Source: an uncultured Draconibacterium sp. | GTDB lineage: Bacteria > Bacteroidota > Bacteroidia > Bacteroidales > Prolixibacteraceae | DNA length: 64,000 bases | Assembly (NCBI RefSeq): GCF_963674925.1 | Contig: NZ_OY771648.1 | Span: forward strand, 294,695-358,694 | Reading direction: 5' to 3' | Shown here: piece after piece, positions 1-8,734 of the stretch | Layout of the letters: the number at the start of each line of letters is the position of its first letter | How positions within the stretch are numbered: position 1 is the first letter of the stretch | The notes under the pieces: generated by a model | Told to the model about the DNA's origin: nothing | The model's database searches: none | What the model saw: the letters and a program-made list of their open reading frames with translations, nothing else | Position numbers and translations under genes: made by a program

Positions 1-1010
1 TTACTTTTTTCAATATTCGTACCTGGCCCCTGAACTACGAGCACCCTATAGCTGTTTCTTCCACCTGTAGAGCGGACTGCATTAATGAACGTTTGATGAT
101 AAGAGTGAAGTACCTCCATCTCTTCTACACTATTTACAGCCGGTTCGTTGGCACTGGCAAACATCAGGTGCTCATCGAAATCGCGCATGACTGTTGCAAT
201 CTGCTCCCAATAAGCTTTTTGTTTGGCATTTACCAAATCCTTTTTCTCTGGTTTACAGTTATGCTCAAGCCAACCACCATCATAATGAATATTCAGTAGT
301 ACGTACATATCGTTATTAACACAATAGCCAACCACCTCTTTTACGCGGTTAAGCCATTCTGATTTAATGCGGGCTGTCTTGTAATCTTCAATATGGATAT
401 TATCCCCGGCGTAAGAGTGATCCTCTCTCCAATCCCAGTCCCAGGCACAAGGGATTCGGATAGCATTAAATCCTTGCTCTTTTACAGCTTTCACATAATC
501 CTCCGTGATGACAGGGTTACCCCACGCTGTTACTCCGGGAGCTTCCATGGTGTTGCCGATATTCCAGCCCAGTTTCATTTTGGTTGCAAGTTCTATTGCT
601 GAACTATTCATCCCTGTTGCATCCGGCGCCTGGGGCGACGTATTGTAAGATGGGAATATCTGGCTGGGCTGCGAAACTGTAATCCGGCGAGATTGGCCGT
701 TTGAAGAACTAATAACCAAGGTAGTCGACCGGGTTGCCCCAGTGCTGTTACCAGTGGTCGTTAAATCAATTGAAGTGCTTCCGTCACTCCCTGAAAGTTG
801 ACTTAACTGCAACCACGACACAGAATTGCTTGTACTCCAGGAGTCGTTGCATTCTATTATTACCGATAACTGTCCGCCTTCTGCTTCAAAAGTTAGCTCA
901 TTGACAGAAACCGTTAGGATGGGATCCACCGGTTCTGTGTCATCGCAGGAAACAAAAAACAGAAGGACAGCGAGAAAAATTAAAGTTTTCTGAAAAAATC
1001 TAAACATCAT
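1..1010 (-). CDS. GH5 endo-beta-glucanase lipoprotein with BACON domain (partial)
   Basis: Surface endo-glycanase that would cut a beta-glucan backbone. The frame opens at ATG 1008-1010 (a second ATG follows directly) and is still open at position 1, so the C-terminus is missing. A lipoprotein signal ends at Cys22 followed by acidic residues (CDDTEPVD), the kind of export signal that sends Bacteroidota lipoproteins to the cell surface. Residues of about 30-115 resemble a BACON domain (VSVNELTFEAEGG, then ITVSQP). The GH5 fold starts near residue 130: GWNIGNTMEAP, TAWGNP, FNAIRIP, LLNIHYDGGWLE, and ANEP with the acid/base Glu at residue 289. The nucleophile Glu lies beyond the edge. The motifs fit subfamily GH5_4 (xyloglucanase or mixed-linkage glucanase), which is an inference. 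It is the last visible gene of the utilisation locus and follows a terminator-like hairpin. Confidence 0.88.
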   Translation of the reverse strand, partial: MMFRFFQKTLIFLAVLLFFVSCDDTEPVDPILTVSVNELTFEAEGGQLSVIIECNDSWSTSNSVSWLQLSQLSGSDGSTSIDLTTTGNSTGATRSTTLVISSSNGQSRRITVSQPSQIFPSYNTSPQAPDATGMNSSAIELATKMKLGWNIGNTMEAPGVTAWGNPVITEDYVKAVKEQGFNAIRIPCAWDWDWREDHSYAGDNIHIEDYKTARIKSEWLNRVKEVVGYCVNNDMYVLLNIHYDGGWLEHNCKPEKKDLVNAKQKAYWEQIATVMRDFDEHLMFASANEPAVNSVEEMEVLHSYHQTFINAVRSTGGRNSYRVLVVQGPGTNIEKS

Positions 1011-1046
1011 TTTACTATAAAAAATTAATGACCAATTCAAGAATAG

Positions 1047-1078
1047 AAATCTGTCGGGTAAAAAGCCCCAACAGATTT
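1047..1078 (-). other. Hairpin upstream of the GH5 gene
   Basis: AAATCTGT at 1047-1054 pairs with ACAGATTT at 1071-1078, extended by GGG/CCC inside. No long U-tract follows on the minus strand. It lies in the leader of the GH5 gene, just past the terminator at 1081-1124, so it could protect a processed mRNA end or tune read-through. The role is inferred. Confidence 0.5.
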
Positions 1079-1080
1079 AT

Positions 1081-1124
1081 AAAAAAAGTTGTGGACAAAC
1101 AGGAATCTCCTGCCTGTCCACAAC
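1081..1124 (-). terminator. Rho-independent terminator after the SGBP gene
   Basis: A 10-bp stem (1088-1097 with 1115-1124; GTTGTGGACA/TGTCCACAAC) encloses a smaller CAGGA/TCCTG pairing. On the minus strand it is followed by seven U (complement of A at 1081-1087). It sits just after the stop of the surface glycan-binding gene and separates it from the GH5 gene. Confidence 0.8.
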
Positions 1125-1132
1125 AAAAAAAA

Positions 1133-2692
1133 CTATCGTCTTACCACCCTAATGTTATCAAAGGCAGCTTCAAAATTGTCTGTAGTTGAAGTGCGATAGT
1201 TATGAAGATAAATTCTAAAGTATGTCTTTCCTGAGTCCCCATTTAACAAATCCGAGACTTTTGAAATAGACTCACCTTCTCCGTCATCAAGACGGAACGC
1301 GGATAAGGGAATCGTTACTGTTTGCCATCCGTCAGTAGTAACGGCAACAGTCTTAGTTGCTGATACTTTCCATGGTTCGTATCGTGCAATATAATTACTT
1401 GCACTTGCTGTTCTGAAACAAAGCGTACCTCCGCTCCATGGCTTCGCAACATTTATTTCAAATTTTAAGGCCCAATTGTCGCCGGAATCATCCAGATTCT
1501 CTGTTGGCACCCACTGACCACCGCCATCATTAATAAGAATCTGATTTCCTCCCCAATCTTCAAGATAACCATCTTCTCCGGCTTCCAGAGGACCACTCTT
1601 AAAGACAAGGTACATACCGTAACCAACACCATAATCAGTATTATAGGAAGGCCATTCTGAATTAGGGTCTGAAGCATAAAGATTCACATCGCCATTACCC
1701 CAGCCCCAGCCGAAGTAGTCGCTCCACTCCATATTGGCCAAAATGCCTACGCCACCGGAGTTTATTAAGGCAATTTCATTCACATTAAAAACAGTTGTAA
1801 ACGAACCCGCCAGTGTTGTAATCTCAACCGGACCGCTTTGCGCCAATGCCGGGGAAACAAAGCTAAGAACAGACTCATCTGCCGATACTTCGTAGTCGGT
1901 TATTTCTGTACCAGCAAAAGTAAAACTTTGAATTTCGGTAAAGTTATACCCGTATAAATGAACGATATCACCTTCATGGGGCACCTCTAATGAAATGTAA
2001 GATATTACCGGAGGACCAACAATTCTGATTGAGAAATTAGTAGACCCGACATCGGTGGTATAAGTAATGGTATTTGCCAATAAAGCATTGGACCCCGATA
2101 AATCAGCAGGCACCTGTACAATGGCGCTTGTGTCGGTATAAACTACCTTGCTCAAGTCGGCAGCAATACCCTGAAATGATATTTCTGTGGCATCCTTGAG
2201 GTTATATCCGACAATGTTGATCTCATCGCCGGGGTATAATACATTAACAACTGTATCATTTGGAGAAGTTTCATTATTTCTCACATGAGCAATCAATGGC
2301 TCACCAATAATATTGATATTAAATGTGGCAATACCCCCTTCACTGATTGCGGTAACAATATTTAATTCGTCGGCCGGAACTGATTCAAACGGGATATCAG
2401 GCAATTGCACTACAAGGCTTCCATCGGCAAAAAGCGCTGTGTTAATCGTAGCAGGTACAGAGCCAAAATTCACCTGAGTAACAGTGCTCAGGTTTTGTCC
2501 TAACAAAACCACCCATTGGCCGGTTTGTATCGTTGTTACAGCTGTATCATTGGGCGAAGCTGCATAATTAATCACACCAGTAATAACCGGTGGTTCCATT
2601 TGTTCCTCCTGGCAGGCTGATCCAAATAAGATCACCGCGGCTAAAAAAATTAGCTGCCAGTAATAGGTGTAGTTATTTAATCTATTTTTCAT
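1133..2692 (-). CDS. Surface glycan-binding lipoprotein with IPT/TIG repeats (SGBP-B type)
   Basis: Probable cell-surface glycan-binding protein that captures polysaccharide for the adjoining SusC/SusD complex. A lipoprotein signal ends at Cys27, followed by QEEQME, an acidic surface-export signal. Three immunoglobulin-like IPT/TIG domains follow at roughly 35-130, 130-225 and 226-305, each starting with a PPVI or EPLI type segment. The C-terminal part (about 310-519) is rich in Trp, Tyr and Gly and resembles the glycan-binding domain of xyloglucan SGBP-B proteins. Its length is typical. It starts 23 bases after the SusD stop, so it is co-transcribed with the SusC/SusD genes. The ligand is inferred from the neighbouring GH5 enzyme only. 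Confidence 0.85.
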   Translation of the reverse strand: MKNRLNNYTYYWQLIFLAAVILFGSACQEEQMEPPVITGVINYAASPNDTAVTTIQTGQWVVLLGQNLSTVTQVNFGSVPATINTALFADGSLVVQLPDIPFESVPADELNIVTAISEGGIATFNINIIGEPLIAHVRNNETSPNDTVVNVLYPGDEINIVGYNLKDATEISFQGIAADLSKVVYTDTSAIVQVPADLSGSNALLANTITYTTDVGSTNFSIRIVGPPVISYISLEVPHEGDIVHLYGYNFTEIQSFTFAGTEITDYEVSADESVLSFVSPALAQSGPVEITTLAGSFTTVFNVNEIALINSGGVGILANMEWSDYFGWGWGNGDVNLYASDPNSEWPSYNTDYGVGYGMYLVFKSGPLEAGEDGYLEDWGGNQILINDGGGQWVPTENLDDSGDNWALKFEINVAKPWSGGTLCFRTASASNYIARYEPWKVSATKTVAVTTDGWQTVTIPLSAFRLDDGEGESISKVSDLLNGDSGKTYFRIYLHNYRTSTTDNFEAAFDNIRVVRR

Positions 2693-2715
2693 TGTTGCTA
2701 TTTTTTTCTTTTATA

Positions 2716-4311
2716 CTAAAAATAAGGTACTGGAGCGTCTAACAACATTGGGTTAGCCGTTATTTCAATTGATGGAATCGGGAGCCTGAATGAATTTGCT
2801 GTAGCCGGCGTAATAACGCCAAATGGATTCTCCGGCTCTGCAACTCCGTTATTATACGTGAAGGTCACACGCTCTCCTTCATTCAGAAGACTGATTGCTT
2901 TCTGGGGATTGTAGTACGAAAGACTTACCAAGTCGCCCCAATACTGGCTTTCAGCAGCCAATTCAATCCTTCTTTCTTTAAGCAGAATATCGGCATCAAT
3001 CGAGTTTAGCGGCTGAAGCCCCGCCCTTTCACGAACTTTATTAAAATACATCAAGGCATCAGCATCTGCAGTTGAACTTTTGTTACCCAGAATTGCTTCG
3101 GCGTAAACCAGGTAAACATCAGCAAGTCGCAGCAAGGCATTATGCTCGGCAGAAGAAAACAAGGTCATGATAGGGACATTGTTGTCTTTTTTCGTACCAA
3201 TGATGTGTTTCTTCATTCCGGATTCGCCTGTAAAAGTATATCCGCCGGCGGCAGCGTTTAACTCCGGATAAAAATCGCCCTTTAGCATAAAGGTTGCTTT
3301 GCGCCGGATAGTATCTTCCACCGAATATTGTTGAAACATGTCGTAGCTGGGGCGTATTCCAAACCATCCGGCCTGTCCGTCGGCAGAAATTTCAGACCCA
3401 CCCGGAGAATATATTTGCAACATATTCCCCTGAAGCCAATCACTGGTGGTGGGATCCCAACGCAATGCAAACAGCGCTTCGTCGTTGTAATTGTTCTCCG
3501 TTTTGAACAGGTCGGCATAGTTGTCCATCAATTCCAGTCCACTGTTTTTACACACATTACCCGCGTATAATTTGGCACTATTCAAAAGCTCCTGGTCACG
3601 GTTGCCGATACTTTGTGGATCTAAACCTGACCATGATAAATAAACTTTGGCCAGTAAGCCTTGTGCCGACCACGTGGTAACCCTTCCGCGCTCCCAGTCC
3701 GAACCTACTGCCTCAGGAAGATTTTGGGCGGCAAATGTCAGGTCGTTTACAATAAACTGGTACACATCATTCACCAGGTTACGGGGAACCAAAGGTGAAC
3801 TAATCAGTTCAGTATTGTCTTCGATGATAGGAACGTCGCCCCATAGCAAGCCCAGATTGTAATAAGCATATGCACGAATAAATCTGGCTTCGGCAAGAGC
3901 CGCATTTTTATCTGCTTCGGGAACAGATTCCGGTGTTTTTGCATTTATTGCGTTAATAGTGGCATTACAATGGGCAATTACCTTGTACATGCCTCTCCAG
4001 TTGGCAACTACGGTTCCGTTTAAACCAGTAACCGAAAATGTATTGAGCTGAACAGCATCATCATTATATCCCAGCACCATGTTTCCACTCATCACATCGC
4101 CTATGGTTAAATAACTGGTATACGTATATTCGGCCCAGGGCGCACCGGCATATAAGGCAGCGGTTGCCAGTTTCAAATCAGAAGTAGTTTGATAGAAATT
4201 TTCCGTACTGATCTCTGATAGTGGAGGTCGATCGAGAAAGTCCTTACTGCAGGAGGCCAGTAATCCGGCAACAAGAAGTGCCAGATAAAATATTTTTGAT
4301 TTCAATTTCAT
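2716..4311 (-). CDS. SusD/RagB family outer-membrane glycan-binding lipoprotein
   Basis: Lid subunit of a SusC/SusD outer-membrane importer; it binds the glycan at the cell surface and closes over the SusC barrel. A lipoprotein signal ends at Cys21, followed by SKDFLDRPP, the usual start of a mature SusD. The N-terminal TPR-like helical part contains EARFIRAYAYYNLGLLWGDVP, a family hallmark. The C-terminal part has LRLADVYLVYAEA and the ELAAES-YWGDL segment typical of RagB/SusD. At 531 residues it has the usual length. It begins 13 bases after the SusC stop, so the pair is translated from one mRNA. Confidence 0.95.
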   Translation of the reverse strand: MKLKSKIFYLALLVAGLLASCSKDFLDRPPLSEISTENFYQTTSDLKLATAALYAGAPWAEYTYTSYLTIGDVMSGNMVLGYNDDAVQLNTFSVTGLNGTVVANWRGMYKVIAHCNATINAINAKTPESVPEADKNAALAEARFIRAYAYYNLGLLWGDVPIIEDNTELISSPLVPRNLVNDVYQFIVNDLTFAAQNLPEAVGSDWERGRVTTWSAQGLLAKVYLSWSGLDPQSIGNRDQELLNSAKLYAGNVCKNSGLELMDNYADLFKTENNYNDEALFALRWDPTTSDWLQGNMLQIYSPGGSEISADGQAGWFGIRPSYDMFQQYSVEDTIRRKATFMLKGDFYPELNAAAGGYTFTGESGMKKHIIGTKKDNNVPIMTLFSSAEHNALLRLADVYLVYAEAILGNKSSTADADALMYFNKVRERAGLQPLNSIDADILLKERRIELAAESQYWGDLVSLSYYNPQKAISLLNEGERVTFTYNNGVAEPENPFGVITPATANSFRLPIPSIEITANPMLLDAPVPYF

Positions 4312-4324
4312 AGCATTCGTTTTA

Positions 4325-7300
4325 TTATTTCGACAATGTGATGTTTAGACCCAATGTAAACCTCCGGGCCTGAGGATAGTACCCGTTATCAATACCGGCA
4401 TTAATTGGATCCCACGATCCAACTTCGGGGTCCATCCCTGAATATTTTGTGATAGTAAAAGCATTGGTCACGTTTCCATAAACCCGCAACGCATCGATGT
4501 GGATCCGTTTCAGCAGGTTCTCGGAGAAAGTATACCCCAATGAAATGTTTTTGCACCTTAAGAAAGACCCGTCTTCTATAAATTTGTCCGAGAACCTCAC
4601 GTTGTCGTTTGTATTGTCATTTCGAACTCCCGGAATATCTGTGTCGGGATTGGTAACAATAACATTGTAAGGATCTGTATCTGATCCTTCCGGATCGATC
4701 AGTTCAAGTTTGGCATAATTGCTTAACTCACGGAAATAACCATAACTCGAACGCGGATTTTCAGCGGTTACACGCAATTCATTAAATACTTTGTTGCCAA
4801 TGCTTGCACTTAAGAACACATTTAAATCGAAGTTTCTATAATTAAAGGTGTTGTTTAAACCCATTTGTACTTTCGGAATTGGCGAACCCAGATACGTTTG
4901 GTCGTTCTCATCAATTATTCCGTCACCATTCAAATCTTTAAACTTAAGGTCGCCATACCAAATACTTCCTGAGGCATTTGCAAATGGAAGTATTTCGCCA
5001 TTCTTTGATGGCCTGGCGTGGGGTTTAACGCCATTTTCTTCATCACCAAAAACATCAATGGCAGAGGCAAATACGCCGCCATCAACCATATACCCGTAAA
5101 ATTCGCCGATCGATCTCCCAACCACCGTCTTACTGAATCGGCCCATAATAGGTGCCCCATCTGCATTAAGTTTTACAACTTTATTTATGTTGCGCGATAC
5201 TGTCAGGTCTGTTTTCCAGGTGAAATTCCTTTTCATGATATTGGTGGAGCTGATCCTGAAATCAAATCCTTTATTTTCCATAGCCCCCACGTTTACCCAT
5301 GGTGCGTCCAATGAGCCGGGACTATAGCCAGTAGTTGTTCCGGAGTACATAGGCAACGATGTTCTCATGGCCAGTCCATCTGTTTTCTTCAGGTAAAAAT
5401 CAACTGCAAAATTCAGCCGCCAGTTAAAGAATGTCCCGTCGAGCCCAATGTTGGAGCTTTTCGTTTGTTCCCATTCCAAATCGGGATTCCCAATGTTTTG
5501 GGTAAGTTGCGATACGGTACTTACACCTGTTGGCACGGTAGCCAGCGTTGATGTGTAAGCGTAATCGCGCCCCGCCTGCCTGTTGGTTAAGCCATAGCCC
5601 AGGCGAAGTTTCAATACGTTAACCCCATTTACTCCTTTTAAAAAATTCTCGTTATTGATTTTCCACGCCAGGGCGCCGGAATACGACATAATCCATCGCT
5701 TATCTTCGGCATATATAGAAGCCCCATCCTCGCGAATGTTTCCGGTAAACAAGTATTTATCATTTAACCCAAAATTCAAGCGGCCAAAAAACGCTTCGTT
5801 GGAGCGATGGCCTTTCGTTCCTTTGTTTGTTGCCGTTGTGGGGTCGCCACCATTTATAACCTGCACATTGTTCGACGGGTAGTTTTTACGTGAAGCTTCC
5901 AACATTCTTGATTTATCCAGAGATGCTTCATGTCCGGCCATTACCTTTAAACTGTATATATCGGCAAACTGGTGGGAGTAGGTAAGGTAATTTTTTAAAG
6001 ACGTATAAACACCTTCATTAAAGCGGGATATCCCTTCGCTTATCAATCGCTCCAAATTCCCCATTTTGTAACTTGGGTTAAAAATATCTGTAGTGGCTAT
6101 GGTAAAGTTCCCTGAAGCTTCGTTGCGTAACACTAGGTCTTTGGTAAAGGTAATTTCGGCATAAAGGTTACCAAAAACCTGCTTCCGGTTGGCCTCATTT
6201 TTATTGATTAACGCAATGGCGTAAGGATTAACTTTTTGAGCGACCCAACCAGCTGTACTGGCAGAACCTCCCCAGCTGCCATCGTTATTCTGCACAGCTA
6301 TATCAGGGGTTTGCTCCAAAGCTGCCCTAATAACACTGGAGTTGGTGCTGTTAATATTTTCATCAATATTCACCAGTTGCAGGCTGGTACCTATTTTTAG
6401 CCAATTAGTTGTTTTATTGTCAAGGTTTAAACGCAAAGAAATCCGTTCAAAATCCGACCCCAATGCAATACCTTCCTCGCTCTGGTACGCTCCCGATAGC
6501 ATATATTGGGTTCGTGTATCGCCCCCACTTACAGTGAGTGTATGCGATGATGTAGGTGCGTTTCGAAAAAGAACATCCTGCCAATCGGTACCTTCGCCAA
6601 GGTATTCAGGATTAGCCAGCTCAGGCCTTTCGTCGAATCCCCAGCCAATACCGGCATTTCGCTCGTTTACAAAAGTCGCAAATTCTCTTAGGTTCATCAC
6701 TGGTAGTTTTTCTGCTAGTTGTTGGGTACCGGCGGAAAATTCGTAGGTAATTTTAGGGGGGGCTATCCGGCCTCTTTTAGTTGTAATGATAATAACCCCA
6801 TCGGTACCTTTTGAACCGTAAATGGCTGTGGCAGACGCATCTTTTAAAACGTCAACCGATTCAATATCCGAAGGATTTATACCGGCCAGCGGGTTAGTGC
6901 CGCCTCCAACCCCGGCAATTCCTTGTAGTTGCACTCCATCCAGTACATACAAGGGGCCAGAACTACCAAAACCCGTAATCCCGCGAATTTGCACGTTGGC
7001 ACCTCCCCCGGGCTGTCCTGATGATTGTGTTACCATCATCCCCGGGATACGCCCCTGAAGCGACTGCTCAAGAGTTACCGACTGCGATTGGCTGATTTCC
7101 TCAGCGTTAACAGATGATACTGCCCCGGTAACGTTTTTGCGTTTTTCCCAACCGTAGCCAACAGAAACAACTACTTCTTCCAGTCCGATAGCCTCATCTT
7201 CCAGTGTAACATCAATTTTACTTCTTCCATCAACCTCTATTTCGGTCTTTTTCATCCCCACGAAAGAAAAAATGAGAACACCATCTCCGGGAACATCTCC

Positions 7301-7525
7301 CAATGAATATTTTCCATCAGCATCAGTGATTGTTCCCCGGTCAGTACCCTTAAGAACAATGCTAACACCAGGCAAAAACTCTCCATCGCGCTGAGATTTT
7401 ACCACCCCGGAAATTGCACTATTTTGTCCGAAGGTGGGAACACCCCATATTACCATTAATAAAATGACATAAAGACTCCTAATTATAGCCCCATGCCATA
7501 TTAAAAAACTACGCGTTTTTTTCAT
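4325..7525 (-). CDS. SusC/RagA family TonB-linked outer-membrane transporter
   Basis: TonB-dependent barrel that imports oligosaccharides into the periplasm with the SusD protein encoded next. A signal region ends near GVPTFGQ (residue about 34). Then come a carboxypeptidase-regulatory-like domain (about 37-110; GVSIVLKG, ADGKYSL, FVGM), a TonB-box-like stretch (EEVVVSVGYG), a plug domain (GRIPGMMV, VQIRG, PLYVLDGV, IESVDVLKDASATAIYGSKG) and a barrel ending in FTLGLNITLSK. Its 1066 residues are normal. The first roughly 117 residues and the upstream leader closely match the second SusC at 10400-13573, while the rest diverges, which points to duplication or gene conversion. Confidence 0.96.
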   Translation of the reverse strand: MKKTRSFLIWHGAIIRSLYVILLMVIWGVPTFGQNSAISGVVKSQRDGEFLPGVSIVLKGTDRGTITDADGKYSLGDVPGDGVLIFSFVGMKKTEIEVDGRSKIDVTLEDEAIGLEEVVVSVGYGWEKRKNVTGAVSSVNAEEISQSQSVTLEQSLQGRIPGMMVTQSSGQPGGGANVQIRGITGFGSSGPLYVLDGVQLQGIAGVGGGTNPLAGINPSDIESVDVLKDASATAIYGSKGTDGVIIITTKRGRIAPPKITYEFSAGTQQLAEKLPVMNLREFATFVNERNAGIGWGFDERPELANPEYLGEGTDWQDVLFRNAPTSSHTLTVSGGDTRTQYMLSGAYQSEEGIALGSDFERISLRLNLDNKTTNWLKIGTSLQLVNIDENINSTNSSVIRAALEQTPDIAVQNNDGSWGGSASTAGWVAQKVNPYAIALINKNEANRKQVFGNLYAEITFTKDLVLRNEASGNFTIATTDIFNPSYKMGNLERLISEGISRFNEGVYTSLKNYLTYSHQFADIYSLKVMAGHEASLDKSRMLEASRKNYPSNNVQVINGGDPTTATNKGTKGHRSNEAFFGRLNFGLNDKYLFTGNIREDGASIYAEDKRWIMSYSGALAWKINNENFLKGVNGVNVLKLRLGYGLTNRQAGRDYAYTSTLATVPTGVSTVSQLTQNIGNPDLEWEQTKSSNIGLDGTFFNWRLNFAVDFYLKKTDGLAMRTSLPMYSGTTTGYSPGSLDAPWVNVGAMENKGFDFRISSTNIMKRNFTWKTDLTVSRNINKVVKLNADGAPIMGRFSKTVVGRSIGEFYGYMVDGGVFASAIDVFGDEENGVKPHARPSKNGEILPFANASGSIWYGDLKFKDLNGDGIIDENDQTYLGSPIPKVQMGLNNTFNYRNFDLNVFLSASIGNKVFNELRVTAENPRSSYGYFRELSNYAKLELIDPEGSDTDPYNVIVTNPDTDIPGVRNDNTNDNVRFSDKFIEDGSFLRCKNISLGYTFSENLLKRIHIDALRVYGNVTNAFTITKYSGMDPEVGSWDPINAGIDNGYYPQARRFTLGLNITLSK

Positions 7526-7640
7526 ACATCATAAATTTAGATTAGTAAAATTAGCTCAATATCAGCGGCTAAATTAGGGGGAACAAGATCTACAGAGGGT
7601 CTGTCATGTATTTTATGAGGGATGCTTATGTCTTATTTGG
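7170..7640 (-). repeat. Duplicated leader and SusC 5' end, copy 1
   Basis: This block matches 13220-13698. It covers the first roughly 117 codons of the SusC gene and about 115 bases of upstream DNA. Its outer end is the 15-base string TTATGTCTTATTTGG at 7626-7640, also found at 13684-13698, where it contains the stop codon of the regulator gene. Short insertions and deletions occur in the non-coding part. Identity was judged by eye. Confidence 0.75.
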
Positions 7641-7817
7641 AAGTGCATTCTCACTATAGTTTTTAACTCGCTTTTAGGCTCAAAACATATCCCCCTGATT
7701 TTTAAACCTGCTAAAGGTTTATGCCTGGCACCTCTCCTAATAAAAACGTTTGAAAAAACATCAAGGTTCTGATTGCTACCTTGTCGGGTTTCGCAGCTTC
7801 GCTTTGCCTTATTGACT
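7526..7817 (-). other. Gene-free leader between the two SusC/SusD operons
   Basis: No convincing coding frame is present. The part next to SusC (to 7640) is the duplicated leader. Where the other copy has TAATTTTG, this one has TAATTTAG (minus strand, 7569-7576), a weaker match to the Bacteroidota -7 element. The rest (7641-7817) shows no recognisable site. Confidence 0.5.
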
Positions 7818-7860
7818 AAAAAAAGGGCAACTTGTTTTCACGATAAAAACAAGCCGCCCC
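7818..7860 (-). terminator. Rho-independent terminator after the SusC2-SusD2-lipoprotein operon
   Basis: On the minus strand a stem is formed by 7856-7859 with 7825-7828 and by 7846-7853 with 7831-7838 (AAAACAAG/CTTGTTTT), with a 2-nt internal loop, followed by seven U (7818-7824). It ends transcription a few bases after the lipoprotein gene, so the second SusC/SusD pair needs its own promoter or read-through. Confidence 0.85.
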
Positions 7861-7886
7861 CGTATTCAAATCCGAAGAACTACCAA

Positions 7887-8711
7887 TTAATGTGAGTCGT
7901 AATAGTCTTTCGTGATGTAGTTATAGATCAGCCACTCGTTTGGATTAATATAACATATCAGCTGCATTTGATCAGCAGTAAGCATCTTTATTTTCATCAC
8001 TGCATTCCAGTTTGCAATCCGTTCTCCTTGCGCTTTGTCATGGATAACCTCGGCGCCGTATGTGATCAATTCACTTGTTTCCGGGAACAACATAAATGTT
8101 CCGGTACCTGACAAATCAGGAAACATTTTATTATCACAAGAGAAATTTGCATTTCCAATCAAATCAAAGGTCATGGTTCCATAATCTCCGGCACTAACTC
8201 CAGCCCAGGGAATATCTGAAAAAGCAGGATCCCATTCCCATCCGGTGCCACCAAAATAAAATGGCCCCAAGAAGTATTTGCTCACAGCGTCGGCATCCAA
8301 ATCCAGCACCCAGGTTTTTGATTGTCCAATCCCGCCGGTAAGGTTTGTCCACATCGGATCGCTTACAAAATCTTCGTCTACAGTGGTTATTGTAAACGTG
8401 TATGGATCAGCAGTTACAAGTCCGCCGGGCGTTTCAACAGTATAAGTTATGGTGTAATCACCAGGGAATGGGATGGTTATGGCATCATCCAATTTAATAG
8501 AAGTACCTACGGGTGTTACCCAATATGGCTGAGCCCCCGGAGTTTCACTTTTCAGATAGAGTTTATTTGGATTCTGAGTATCAACTGTCACAGAGAATTT
8601 CAAAGCACTTTTGTCCCATGGCTCCTGCAATTCATATTCGTCGGGCATACATGCTGAGAACATGATTGCCACCAATGACAATACCGAAAATATTCTTAAT
8701 ATCTTGTTCAT
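7887..8711 (-). CDS. Uncharacterised surface lipoprotein of the utilisation locus
   Basis: I do not recognise a named family. The protein has a lipoprotein signal (MNKILRIF, then IMFSAC) followed by MPDEYE, an acidic surface-export signal. A short all-beta domain follows, with a PGDYTITYTV segment like a PKD or Ig-like fold, then a Trp/Gly-rich C-terminal domain (GGTGWEWDP, GTMTFDL, GTFMLFP). It occupies the slot after SusD where SusE/F or SGBP proteins are usually found, so glycan binding is a fair inference. The ATG at 8709-8711 is preferred, because the longer frame (ATG at 8744) overlaps the SusD stop and puts extra residues before the signal peptide. Confidence 0.8.
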   Translation of the reverse strand: MNKILRIFSVLSLVAIMFSACMPDEYELQEPWDKSALKFSVTVDTQNPNKLYLKSETPGAQPYWVTPVGTSIKLDDAITIPFPGDYTITYTVETPGGLVTADPYTFTITTVDEDFVSDPMWTNLTGGIGQSKTWVLDLDADAVSKYFLGPFYFGGTGWEWDPAFSDIPWAGVSAGDYGTMTFDLIGNANFSCDNKMFPDLSGTGTFMLFPETSELITYGAEVIHDKAQGERIANWNAVMKIKMLTADQMQLICYINPNEWLIYNYITKDYYDSH

Positions 8712-8734
8712 AATAATCGTAATTTTAAGTTCAT

